This document shows, one piece after another, positions 6,979 to 15,466 of a stretch of 64,000 bases of DNA. The notes under the pieces were generated by a model. It was given only the letters and a program-made list of their open reading frames with translations. It was not told where the DNA came from and searched no databases. The translations under genes were made by a program, and so were the position numbers. Source of the stretch: Aquabacterium sp. CECT 9606 (GTDB lineage: Bacteria; Pseudomonadota; Gammaproteobacteria; Burkholderiales; Burkholderiaceae_C); the NCBI RefSeq assembly GCF_918741295.1, contig NZ_CAKKNB010000005.1, positions 1 through 64,000 on the forward strand, written 5' to 3'. Position 1 is the stretch's first letter. Every line of letters begins with the position of its first letter.

Positions 6979-8052
6979 CTAGGAGGCCACGCCCAGGCGC
7001 TGGTGCAGCAAGGCGCTGGTGGTGGTGTATTGAAGGTGTTGGGGCTGATCAGGCTTGAGCTGCGCGAGGGCATGGTGCGCCGCCAAGGTGGCTTCGTGAA
7101 AGCCGCACAGCAGCAGGCGCTTCTTGCCCGGGTAGGTGTTGATGTCACCCACGGCGTAGATGCCCGTGGCCGAGCTTTGAAAGCTGTCTGGCGAAACACT
7201 GACTTGCTTGCGGTCGAGCCGGAAGCCCCAATCGACCAGCGGGCCAAGTTTGGGGCTCAGGCCCAGCCTGACCAGCAGGTGGTCGAGATGCAGCGCTTGG
7301 GTGACACCATCGGCCCCGAGGATGTGCAGGGCGGTCACGCGGCCATCTTGGATGTCAGCGCCCGAGGGCACGCCCAGGGCCAGCTTGATGCGCCCTTGCA
7401 CTATCCAGGCGCGCACCTGGGCCTCCAGTGCGGGCTCGGCCTGGAACTGGTCGCGGCGGTGCAGCAAGGTGATCGCAACAGGGCTGGCGTTGGCGGGGAC
7501 GTCCAGCAGCGCTGCCACGGCAGACAGGGCCTCTTCGCCACCGCCGGCAATGACCAAGTGTTGGCCAGCCCAGGGTATGGTGGCCGGTGCCTCGGGCAGG
7601 TGGTAGTGCAGATTGGCCGCGCCTTCCAGTGCTGCCAAGTTCAAAGTGCGGGGCACGAAGGCGCCCGCGCCAGCGGCCACGAACACCGCGCGGCAATGGA
7701 ACTGCAAACCTTGTCTGGTGGCCACGTCAAAGCCGCCGTCGGCCCTTGGCTGTACGCTGGCAACCTGGTCGTTCAAATGCAGGTTGGTGATCTGGCCTGA
7801 GGCGTCGTCGCGCGGTAAAAAGGGCCGGGCCTGCGCCAGGAGCAGTTGCGCCAGCTCACGGCCGGTGCACACGGGCACGCCGGGCACGTCGTAAATGGGC
7901 TTGTCGGGGTACAGCGCCACGCATTGGCCGCCGGCTTCGGGCAGCGCGTCGATCACGTGGGTGTTCAGGCTCAGCAAGCCCAACTGGAAAGCCTGGAACA
8001 GGCCCACTGGGCCTGCGCCAATGACGATGGTGTCGGTGTTGATCACCGCCAC
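6979..8052 (-). CDS. Ferredoxin-NADP reductase-like flavoprotein (thioredoxin-reductase type)
   Basis: The 357-aa protein has an FAD-binding GAGPVG near residue 13 and the EAGGQC and YPDKPIYDVPG segments typical of TrxR-like ferredoxin/flavodoxin NADP reductases. An NADPH-binding GGG follows near residue 170 and an FAD-clamping AVGDI near residue 310. It lacks the CxxC redox pair of thioredoxin reductases, as this reductase class does. It would pass electrons between NADPH and ferredoxin. Its start is 2 bp past the fdxA stop, so the two are co-transcribed and its likely partner is the adjacent FdxA. Confidence 0.85.
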   Translation of the reverse strand: MAVINTDTIVIGAGPVGLFQAFQLGLLSLNTHVIDALPEAGGQCVALYPDKPIYDVPGVPVCTGRELAQLLLAQARPFLPRDDASGQITNLHLNDQVASVQPRADGGFDVATRQGLQFHCRAVFVAAGAGAFVPRTLNLAALEGAANLHYHLPEAPATIPWAGQHLVIAGGGEEALSAVAALLDVPANASPVAITLLHRRDQFQAEPALEAQVRAWIVQGRIKLALGVPSGADIQDGRVTALHILGADGVTQALHLDHLLVRLGLSPKLGPLVDWGFRLDRKQVSVSPDSFQSSATGIYAVGDINTYPGKKRLLLCGFHEATLAAHHALAQLKPDQPQHLQYTTTSALLHQRLGVAS

Positions 8053-8054
8053 GA

Positions 8055-8378
8055 TCAGCGGATCAACTGATCCAGCTTGTCGGTCTTGTCTTTCCAGTCA
8101 TCGGCCTCGGGCAAGGGTTGCTTGCGCTTGGTGATGCTGGGCCAGCCCTTGGCCAGGTCGGCGTTGATCTTGATGAATTGCTGTTGGTTGCCGGGCACGT
8201 CTTCTTCGGGGACGATGGCGTTGACCGGGCATTCGGGGATGCACACGGCGCAGTCGATGCATTCATCGGGATCGATGACGAGGAAGTTCGGGCCTTCGCG
8301 GAAGCAGTCCACCGGGCACACGTCCACACAATCGGTGTATTTGCACTTGATGCAGGCTTCGGTGACGACGTGAGTCAT
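8055..8378 (-). CDS. fdxA: Ferredoxin FdxA (7Fe type)
   Basis: This 107-aa cytoplasmic ferredoxin carries two cluster motifs: [17 protein letters not shown] at residues 9-25 and [12 protein letters not shown] at about 40-51. This is the 3Fe-4S plus 4Fe-4S arrangement of the FdxA family. The C-terminal tail ([15 protein letters not shown]) is also typical. The ribosome site before the ATG at 8378 is AAGAGAT. It sits 43 bp after cobA and 2 bp before the reductase gene, which places a ferredoxin/reductase pair inside the sulfate-assimilation transcript. Confidence 0.95.
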   Translation of the reverse strand: MTHVVTEACIKCKYTDCVDVCPVDCFREGPNFLVIDPDECIDCAVCIPECPVNAIVPEEDVPGNQQQFIKINADLAKGWPSITKRKQPLPEADDWKDKTDKLDQLIR

Positions 8379-8421
8379 GACGATCTCTTGTAAGTTGAAT
8401 TTCGGGACGAAAGGTCGGATT

Positions 8422-9252
8422 TTACGGGTGCGCGCCAGCGTCTCCGCAAATCGGCAAATGGGTCAGGGGCTCATCGGGCAGGGCGGTGGCCCCGGCGCCC
8501 ACGATGACCAGGGTGGGGCGGCCAGCGTGGGTGTTGCTGGCCTGGTCCAGCGAGCCCACAGTGTGAACGGTGTGGCGCATGTCGGGCCAGCCAGCGCGAG
8601 AGACCACGCTGACGGCGGTCTCAAGCGGCCAACCGGCGTCGATCAGGCCTTTTTGCAGCGGGTCAAGCTGGCGGCCGGCCATGTAGAAGACTTCGGTGTC
8701 AGCACGCTGTCCAGGGCCCATGCCACATTGCAGCTCGCCGGTGCGCGTCATGGCGGTGGTGAAGCTGACGCTGCGTCCGGTGCCACGCCGCGTGAGCGGG
8801 CGTTGCGTGGCGGCGGCGGCGGCCAGGGCCGAGGTCACACCCGGCACCACCTCGCTGGCGATACCGGCTTCGTGCAGCACGTGCAGTTCTTCTTCAAGGC
8901 GGCCGAACAGGCTCGGGTCACCGCCCTTGAGCCGTGCCACCAGGCCACGTTCGCCGTGAATGGCACCCACGGCCAGCGATTGCTCGATCAACAACTGGTT
9001 GATGCGGGTCTGGCCGTTGTAGTCGCTGCCAGGCTGCCCAGAGAAACCGCGCTTGCCCACGTCGATCCAATCGGCATGAGGGGCCAAATCGCGCAGGGCT
9101 GGATCGGCCAGGGCGTCGAACAGCACCACTTGTGCCTGGGCCAACAGGCGGCTGCCACGCACCGTGATCAGATCGGCCTCACCGGGGCCGGCCCCAATGA
9201 AGACGACTTTGGCTGCGGTGAGCGAGCAGGGCTTGCTGTCCATGTCTTGCAA
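8422..9252 (-). CDS. cobA: Uroporphyrinogen-III C-methyltransferase (siroheme branch)
   Basis: The 276-aa enzyme transfers two methyl groups from SAM to uroporphyrinogen III, giving precorrin-2 for siroheme, the prosthetic group of CysI. Family signatures are visible: [14 protein letters not shown] near residue 17, [12 protein letters not shown] near residue 107 and [12 protein letters not shown] near residue 137. It is a single-domain form without the CysG dehydrogenase/ferrochelatase half, so those steps must be encoded elsewhere. It follows cysN by 2 bp, consistent with siroheme supply for sulfite reduction. Confidence 0.93.
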   Translation of the reverse strand: MQDMDSKPCSLTAAKVVFIGAGPGEADLITVRGSRLLAQAQVVLFDALADPALRDLAPHADWIDVGKRGFSGQPGSDYNGQTRINQLLIEQSLAVGAIHGERGLVARLKGGDPSLFGRLEEELHVLHEAGIASEVVPGVTSALAAAAATQRPLTRRGTGRSVSFTTAMTRTGELQCGMGPGQRADTEVFYMAGRQLDPLQKGLIDAGWPLETAVSVVSRAGWPDMRHTVHTVGSLDQASNTHAGRPTLVIVGAGATALPDEPLTHLPICGDAGAHP

Positions 9253-9254
9253 AC

Positions 9255-10559
9255 TCAGGCGGCCTTGACCAGCAGCGCTCCGCTGGTGCGGTTGGTGGTG
9301 GGATCGACCACGATCAGGGCACCGCCCACGCGGTTGTCCAGGTAGGGCTCGACCGGCAGCGGCTGCTGCGTCTGGATCTGCACACGGCCGATCTCGTTCA
9401 CGGCCAGTTGCTCGGCGTCATGGTCTTCCAGGGTGTGGATGTCCATGCGGCTGTCGATGGCGGTGATGCGGGCCTGCACCCAGCGGTTGCCATGGCGCAC
9501 CCAGTACTTGCGGCCAACGACGGCAGGCTCGGTGTCCAGCCAGGCCAACGTGGCCGTGAACTGGTCGGTGGGTTTGATGGCGCCAGGCGTGGCAAGCCAG
9601 TCACCGCGCGAGATGTCCACTTGGCGGTCGAGCACGATGCCGGCTGATTGGCCTGCTTCGCCACGGTCGACCACTTCGGCGTTGTAGCGCACCTCGGCCA
9701 CCACGGCGGTTTCGCCGCTGGGGAAGGCTTGCACGGCATCGCCAGCTTTGACCGAACCGTGGGCGATGCGCCCCCAGAAGGTGCGCGGCTGGTGGCCGGT
9801 GCCTTCGCCTTCGCGGGTCACATACTGCACGGGTTGCAGCAGCGCGCCGTCGTGGCGTTCGTCGGTGGCTGGCAGGCATTCCAGCAACTGCAGCAAGGTT
9901 TGGCCGGTGTACCAAGGCCAGTTGGCGCTGGGGGTGGTCACGTTGTCGCCGCGCAGGGCCGACACGGGGATCACGCCCTTCACGGCGATGCCGGCTTGTT
10001 CGGCAAAGGCGCGCAGCGAAGCCTCAACGCTTTCGAAAGCCTTCTGCGTGTCTTGCTCGATGGCGTCCAGCTTGTTGATGGCGAACACGATGTTCGGCAC
10101 GCGCAGCAGGTGGGCCAGCAGGCTGTGGCGGCGCGTCTGTGCCAGCAGGGGCACGGCTGAGGCCTTCCAGTCGATCTTGGTGATGTCCACCAACACCACG
10201 GCGGCATCAGAGCCCGCAGCGGCCGTCACCATGTTGCGCGTGTACTGCTCATGGCCGGGGGCGTCGGCGATGATGAACTTGCGCGTCTTGGTGGCGAAGT
10301 AGCGGTAGGCCACGTCGATGGTGATGCCTTGCTCGCGCTCGGCTTCCAGGCCGTCGGTCAGCAGCGACAGGTCGATGGGGGCGCCAGCGGCGCGCTTTTC
10401 CAGCGCATCGAGTTGGTCGGCCAGGATGGCGCGGCTGTCAAACAGCAGGCGGCCGATCAGGGTGCTCTTGCCATCGTCAACGCTCCCGGCGGTCAGGAAG
10501 CGCAGGGCCTGGTGTTCGACTTGTTCTTTGGCGTGGCAATCAATCACGGGGGTGCTCAT
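9255..10559 (-). CDS. cysN: Sulfate adenylyltransferase subunit 1 (GTPase)
   Basis: The 434-aa GTPase subunit of ATP sulfurylase couples GTP hydrolysis to APS formation. Its G-domain motifs are clear: AGSVDDGKSTLIGRLL (P-loop, about 25-40), DAPGHEQYTRNM (about 109-120) and NKLD (about 163). EF-Tu-like beta-barrel domains follow. There is no fused APS kinase (CysC) domain, and no cysC is nearby. It overlaps cysD by 1 bp, so the two subunits are coupled. Confidence 0.96.
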   Translation of the reverse strand: MSTPVIDCHAKEQVEHQALRFLTAGSVDDGKSTLIGRLLFDSRAILADQLDALEKRAAGAPIDLSLLTDGLEAEREQGITIDVAYRYFATKTRKFIIADAPGHEQYTRNMVTAAAGSDAAVVLVDITKIDWKASAVPLLAQTRRHSLLAHLLRVPNIVFAINKLDAIEQDTQKAFESVEASLRAFAEQAGIAVKGVIPVSALRGDNVTTPSANWPWYTGQTLLQLLECLPATDERHDGALLQPVQYVTREGEGTGHQPRTFWGRIAHGSVKAGDAVQAFPSGETAVVAEVRYNAEVVDRGEAGQSAGIVLDRQVDISRGDWLATPGAIKPTDQFTATLAWLDTEPAVVGRKYWVRHGNRWVQARITAIDSRMDIHTLEDHDAEQLAVNEIGRVQIQTQQPLPVEPYLDNRVGGALIVVDPTTNRTSGALLVKAA

Positions 10560-11518
10560 CAGAAATAACCTTCTTTCTTGCGGCGTTCCATCGACGCTTC
10601 GGACGTGCGGTCGTCCATGCGGGTGGCGCCGCGCTCGCTCACGGTCACGTGCAGGGTTTCGGCCACGATGTCGGCCGGGTTGATCGCATCGCTTTCAACG
10701 GGGCAGGTGCAGGTCATGTCGCCCACGGTGCGGAAACGCACGTCGACGGTCTCAACCGTTTCGCCTTCCAGCGGAGGGGTCACGTCGGTCAGGGGCACCA
10801 GCAGGCCCTTGCGGCGCATCACCTGGCGGGGGTGCTTGAAGTAGATGTTGGGCAGCGGGATCTTCTCGCGCTCGATGTAGAGCCACACGTCCAGCTCGGT
10901 CCAGTTGCTGATCGGGAAGGCGCGGAAATGCTCGCCCGGCTTGATGCGGGTGTTGAACAGGTTCCACAGCTCGGGGCGCTGTTCCTTGGGCTGCCATTGG
11001 CCGAAGCTGTCGCGGTGGCTGAAGATGCGCTCCTTGGCGCGGGCCTTTTCTTCGTCGCGGCGGGCGCCGCCCATCAGGCAGTCAAAGCGGCCTTCTTCGA
11101 TGGCTTCGAGCAGCGTCACGGTTTGGTGGCCGTTGCGCGATTCGAGCGGGTAGGCCAGGCGCACGGTGCCCTTCTTGATGGACTCGTCCATGTGCGCCAC
11201 GATCAGGCGCTCGCCCATCTCGGCGATGCGGCGGTCGCGAAACTCGATCACCTCGGGGAAGTTGTGGCCGGTGTCCACGTGCAAGAGCGGGAAGGGCAGC
11301 TTGCCTTCAAAGCCGCCGCCTTCCTTCTTCATCTTGAAGGCTTTTTCAGCCAGGTGCAGCACCACGCACGAGTCCTTGCCGCTGGAGAACAGCAGGGCAG
11401 GGCGCTCGAAAGTGGCGGCGACTTCGCGCAAGATGAAGATGGCTTCTTCTTCCAGCGCGTCCAGGTGGCGGTGGTCAACATCCGCCAGCAGTTGGTTCAC
11501 ATTCACGGGGGCATTCAT
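10559..11518 (-). CDS. cysD: Sulfate adenylyltransferase subunit 2
   Basis: The 319-aa catalytic subunit of ATP sulfurylase makes adenylylsulfate from ATP and sulfate together with CysN. The PP-loop SSGKDS lies near residue 45, with the VDTGHNFPEV segment further on and the family end RRKKEGYF at the C-terminus. The gene begins 33 bp after cysH in the same direction, within the cysI to cobA run. Confidence 0.96.
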   Translation of the reverse strand: MNAPVNVNQLLADVDHRHLDALEEEAIFILREVAATFERPALLFSSGKDSCVVLHLAEKAFKMKKEGGGFEGKLPFPLLHVDTGHNFPEVIEFRDRRIAEMGERLIVAHMDESIKKGTVRLAYPLESRNGHQTVTLLEAIEEGRFDCLMGGARRDEEKARAKERIFSHRDSFGQWQPKEQRPELWNLFNTRIKPGEHFRAFPISNWTELDVWLYIEREKIPLPNIYFKHPRQVMRRKGLLVPLTDVTPPLEGETVETVDVRFRTVGDMTCTCPVESDAINPADIVAETLHVTVSERGATRMDDRTSEASMERRKKEGYF

Positions 11519-11551
11519 ATCGTGGGTCTTGACTTGGGTTCTTGAATCAAC

Positions 11552-12322
11552 TCAATTCGGCGGGCGGATGAGGCTGGACACGATGGGCGGCAACTCTTCG
11601 GCCACGTTGTCTTCATGGACGTGCAGGCCGCACTCCTTGGCTTTCTCGTCTTCCCACCACCAGCGGCCGGCGCGGAAGTCTTCACCCACGGCGATGGCGC
11701 GCGTGCAGGGCGCGCAGCCGATGCTGGGCATGAACTCGTCGTGCAGCGGGTTGTAGGGCACCTTGTTGAGCGACACGTAGTGCCACACATCGCCCCAGGT
11801 CCAGTCGATCATGGGGTTGTACTTGGCACGGCCCTTGTCGTCTTCTTCACGGGCCAGCATGCCACCGCGGTTGTTGGACTGTTCGCGGCGCAGGCCGGTG
11901 ATCCAGGCTTCGCGGCTGGCCAGCATGCGGCTGAGCGGCTCCAGCTTGCGGATGCCGCAGCAGGCCTTGCGCAGGTCGATGCTCTCGTACATGGCCTTCT
12001 CGCCGTTCTTGCGAACGAACTCGATGGTCACTTCCTGCACAGGCTGGTAGACCTCGACCTTCAAGTCATACGTGGACTCGATGGTGCCGATCATGGCCAC
12101 CGTTTGCGGGTGCAGCATGCCGGTTTCCAGCGTGCCGATGGCGATGGCGATGTGGTGGCGCGCGATCAGGTCGGTGACGATCATGTCCTCGACGCCCAGG
12201 CTGGTGGCCTGGACGACCTTGCCCGGGTGCTCGGCCGCTGCGGCTTTGAGCAGCGCGACCGTGGCCGCGAGCTTGGCCTCGAAGTCGGGGCTGGCCTTGG
12301 CGTACAGGGCGATGGCGCTCAT
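11552..12322 (-). CDS. cysH: Adenylylsulfate (APS) reductase, Fe-S type CysH
   Basis: The 256-aa enzyme reduces activated sulfate to sulfite using thioredoxin or glutathione. It has the paired CC and CxxC sets (KACCGIRK near residue 110 and GCAPCTRA near residue 200) that ligate a 4Fe-4S cluster in APS-specific and assimilatory bacterial reductases; E. coli PAPS reductase lacks them. With no CysC seen, APS rather than PAPS is the likely substrate. I chose the ATG at 12322, which overlaps the upstream stop as ATGA; the longer frame upstream has no family similarity. Confidence 0.93.
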   Translation of the reverse strand: MSAIALYAKASPDFEAKLAATVALLKAAAAEHPGKVVQATSLGVEDMIVTDLIARHHIAIAIGTLETGMLHPQTVAMIGTIESTYDLKVEVYQPVQEVTIEFVRKNGEKAMYESIDLRKACCGIRKLEPLSRMLASREAWITGLRREQSNNRGGMLAREEDDKGRAKYNPMIDWTWGDVWHYVSLNKVPYNPLHDEFMPSIGCAPCTRAIAVGEDFRAGRWWWEDEKAKECGLHVHEDNVAEELPPIVSSLIRPPN

Positions 12323-12804
12323 CGTGCGAACACCGGCTTGGTTTGCTGCACGTCGCCCTGGTAGTGGCCACGCGCGGCGAAGAAGCCCAACGCGCGCTCG
12401 GCGGCGGCGCGTTCCTGGTCGTGGCGCAGCACCACGGCGTCCACGCCCGAGCGTTGCAGCAGCGGCATCATGTCGACCAGCACTTCGCCGGTGGCGCGGA
12501 TCTGGCCTTTGAAGCGGTAGCGCGAGCGCAGGATGTGCGCCTGGCTGTAGGCGCGGCCGTCCACCCATTTCGGGAACTGCAGCACCACCAGCGAGAGCTT
12601 GTTCACATCGCATTCCAGCACTTCGATGTCGGCATCGTTCGGGAAGATCACGCCCACGGCCTTGTCGGCCGGCCATTGCTCGCGCACGGCGTGCCACTGG
12701 CCCAAAGTCAGCAGGCTGTGGTCCACCTTGGGGGGGTGAGAGATCGGGCCGTCTTCGCCGCCGGCTGTGCGCCACTGGTCGTGGTGGGTGTCGATGAATT
12801 TCAT
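12319..12804 (-). CDS. DUF934 protein of the sulfite reductase operon
   Basis: This 161-aa protein contains the DUF934 pattern with GVIFPNDADIEVL, LSLVVLQFPKWVDGRAYSQA and RYRFKGQIRATGEVL. DUF934 genes almost always sit between cysI and cysH in proteobacteria, so a role as accessory factor in sulfite reduction is inferred from context only. It is 20 bp after the cysI stop and overlaps cysH by 4 bp. Confidence 0.9.
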   Translation of the reverse strand: MKFIDTHHDQWRTAGGEDGPISHPPKVDHSLLTLGQWHAVREQWPADKAVGVIFPNDADIEVLECDVNKLSLVVLQFPKWVDGRAYSQAHILRSRYRFKGQIRATGEVLVDMMPLLQRSGVDAVVLRHDQERAAAERALGFFAARGHYQGDVQQTKPVFAR

Positions 12805-12824
12805 GGTCGGAGTCTTTCTGGCGA

Positions 12825-14525
12825 TCAGGCGGCTTGCTTGGCGGTGCTGCGGCGCACGGCGTTGGCGGCGCTCTTGAACGGGTCCAGGCCCACGCGCTGC
12901 ACGGTGTCGATGAATTTCTCGTTCGCCGCGCGTTGGCCGCGGTAGGTCTCGATCACGGCTTCGATCACGTCGGTGACTTCATCGGCCGCGAACGAGGGGC
13001 CGATGACTTTGCCGACCGCGCTCACGGGCGCGTGGCTGGAGCCATCGGAGCCGCCCAGGGTGACCTGGTACCACTCGCTGCCGTCCTTGTCCACGCCCAG
13101 GATGCCGATGTGGCCGCTGTGGTGGTGGCCGCAGGAGTTGATGCAGCCGCTGATGTGCAGATCGATGTCGCCGATGTCGTACAGCTCATCGAGGTCTTGA
13201 TAACGCTCGATCAGGTCGTTGGCGATGGGGATGGAGCGGGCGTTGGCCAGGGCGCAGAAATCGCCGCCTGGGCAGGCAATCATGTCGCTCAGCAGGCCGA
13301 TGTTGGGCGCGGCGAAGCTGGCGGCCTTGGCGGCTTCCCACAGAGCGTACAGATCCTCTTCGCGCACCCAGGGCAGCAGCAGGTTCTGGTCGTGCGTGAC
13401 GCGCAACTCGCCCTGGCTGAACTGGTCGGCCAAGCCAGCGGCCTTGTCCATCTGGTCGTCGGTGGCGTCGCCAGGGGCCTGGCCCACGCGCTTGAGCGAC
13501 AGGGTCACGGCCTTGTGGCCCTTGACCTTGTGGGCGTGCGTGTTGCGCTCCAGCCATTTGGTGAAGGCCACGGGGGCGTCAGCAGGCGCGCCATTGCCGA
13601 CGGCATCGTGCGCGATCACGCCCGCAGGCTGCACGAAACTGGCCGACACACGGTCCAGCTCGGCCTGGGGGATGACATGCGAAGCGCCATCGACGTCGCG
13701 CGTCATGATCTGCTTGAACTCTTGCTCGACCTGGTCAAAGAACTTCTGGCCCTCGGCCTTGACCAGGATCTTGATGCGCGCCTTGTACATGTTGTCGCGG
13801 CGGCCATAGCGGTTGTAGACCCGCACGATGGCTTCGATGTAGATCAGGATCTGCTGCCAGGGGATGAACTCGCTGATGACGCTGCCAGTGATGGGTGTGC
13901 GGCCCATGCCTCCGCCCACCAGCACCTTGAAGCCGACTTCGCCAGCGTCATTGAAGCGCAGATGCAGGCCGATGTCGTGCCAGTAGGTGGCCGCGCGGTC
14001 TTCCTTGGCGCCGTTGACGGCGATCTTGAACTTGCGCGGCAGGAAGGCGAACTCGGGGTGCAGCGTGGACCACTGGCGGATCACTTCGCAGTAGGGGCGC
14101 GCGTCGATGATCTCGTCGGCGGCCACACCCACCAGGGCATCGCTGGTGATGTTGCGGATGCAGTTGCCGGATGTTTGGATGCCGTGCATGTTGACCGCGG
14201 CCAACTGGTCCATCACGTCGGCGCTCTTGGTCAACGGGATCCAGTTGTATTGCAGGTTCTGGCGCGTGGTGAAGTGCGCGTAGCTGCGGTCGTATTCGCG
14301 CGAGATCTTGGCCAACTGGCGCAACTGCACGCTTGACAGCTCACCGTAAGGCACGGCCACGCGCAACATGGGCGCATGACGCTGCACATACCAGCCGTTT
14401 TGCAGGCGCAGGGGGCGGAACTCGTCGTCGGTCAACTTGCCGGCCAGGTTTCGCTCCAGTTGGTCGCGGAACTGCGCCGCGCGGGCGCGGACGAACTGTT
14501 TGTCAAATTCGGTGTACTGATACAT
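12825..14525 (-). CDS. cysI: Nitrite/sulfite reductase hemoprotein (CysI)
   Basis: The 566-aa siroheme and 4Fe-4S enzyme reduces sulfite to sulfide with six electrons. The cluster cysteines are visible as CPGGDFC (C-x5-C) and CINSC (C-x3-C), about 40 residues apart in the C-terminal half, followed by GHHHSGHIG. Two ferredoxin-like repeats precede them. No CysJ flavoprotein partner is encoded in the window, so electrons probably come from ferredoxin; fdxA and a reductase lie in the same run. The gene leads the leftward cys series, and the promoter probably lies in the 82 bp to the permease gene. Confidence 0.93.
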   Translation of the reverse strand: MYQYTEFDKQFVRARAAQFRDQLERNLAGKLTDDEFRPLRLQNGWYVQRHAPMLRVAVPYGELSSVQLRQLAKISREYDRSYAHFTTRQNLQYNWIPLTKSADVMDQLAAVNMHGIQTSGNCIRNITSDALVGVAADEIIDARPYCEVIRQWSTLHPEFAFLPRKFKIAVNGAKEDRAATYWHDIGLHLRFNDAGEVGFKVLVGGGMGRTPITGSVISEFIPWQQILIYIEAIVRVYNRYGRRDNMYKARIKILVKAEGQKFFDQVEQEFKQIMTRDVDGASHVIPQAELDRVSASFVQPAGVIAHDAVGNGAPADAPVAFTKWLERNTHAHKVKGHKAVTLSLKRVGQAPGDATDDQMDKAAGLADQFSQGELRVTHDQNLLLPWVREEDLYALWEAAKAASFAAPNIGLLSDMIACPGGDFCALANARSIPIANDLIERYQDLDELYDIGDIDLHISGCINSCGHHHSGHIGILGVDKDGSEWYQVTLGGSDGSSHAPVSAVGKVIGPSFAADEVTDVIEAVIETYRGQRAANEKFIDTVQRVGLDPFKSAANAVRRSTAKQAA

Positions 14526-14607
14526 GGCGTCTACCCGGTGGTGAGCCCGGGTGTCAATGTGTCAAAAAAGGGCGGATATGTCGCGCGAGTGGACTTCTTG
14601 AGAACCG

Positions 14608-15387
14608 TCAGGTCGCCAGCAAAACTTTGCGGGCGGCCAACAGGAGGCACAGACAAAGCGCAAAACGTGTGATTGTCTCAGGCAAATGCTTCGTCAGCTT
14701 GGCCCCCACCCAAATCCCGGGGAGGGAGCCCATCAACAATTCGATCAGGATCAGCCAGTTCACGTTGCCCAGCGAGGCATGGCCCATGCCGGCGACGATG
14801 GTCAAGGGCACGGCGTGGGCGATGTCGGTGCCCACCAGTTTGCGGATGTCCAGGCGTGGATACAACAGCAAAATCAGGGTGGCGCCCACGGCGCCCGCCC
14901 CGATTGAGCTCAGAGACACCAGCACACCCAGGATCAGGCCGCAGATCACGGTGAGCGCAGGTTGCCGGGCGGGTGTGATCCAGCGCTCCAGCCAGATGCC
15001 CACTTTGGACCAAACCGGCCGAAATGCCACGGTCACGGCCGTCAGCACCAGGGCAATGGCCAAGGCGAACGACAACATGTTGTCGCCGCTCTTGGTGATG
15101 CCCACCATGTGCATGTAGGTCAAGGTGGCGATCGCGGCCGGGATCGAGCCCGACAGCATCAATTTCGTGATGCGGTAATCAACGTGGTCTTCGCGGTGAT
15201 GAGCGATCGAACCTGATACCTTGCTCAAGCCGGCGAACCACAAATCGGTGCCAATGGCCACGGCCTTGTCCAGGTGAAACACGGAAATCAGCAGCGGCGT
15301 CATCAATGATCAACCTCCAACCCCAGTCAACCCCACAATCAAGCCCACGCCCGCGCCGGCGGCCACGGCAGTCCAGTCAAAGATCAT
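14608..15387 (-). pseudogene. TSUP (TauE/SafE) sulfite/sulfonate permease, interrupted by stop codon
   Basis: From the ATG at 15387 the frame reads MIFDWTAVAAGAGVGLIVG and on to LTGVGG. It then meets TGA (15312-15310) and continues in the same frame as SLMTPLLISVFHLDKAV to a stop at 14608. Family members have GVGGGSLMTP here, so one glycine codon (GGA) appears changed to TGA. The rest, about 230 aa with several membrane helices, is intact. Reinitiation at the TTG/ATG around 15303-15306 could give a protein lacking the first helix. The TSUP family exports or imports sulfite and sulfonates, which fits its place ahead of cysI. Confidence 0.8.
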
Positions 15388-15466
15388 GAAAAACTACAGC
15401 TTTCTGGGTGAGGCTGTGTATAGCAGCCTGGTGAATGAGGTCGAACTGTAAAAAACTTCTATATAA

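Noticed and set aside
12834..14336. 500-codon plus-strand frame opposite cysI
   Set aside because: It lies wholly inside cysI on the other strand and is rich in Val/Ala/His/Asp with no recognisable motif, as expected for a GC-rich shadow frame.
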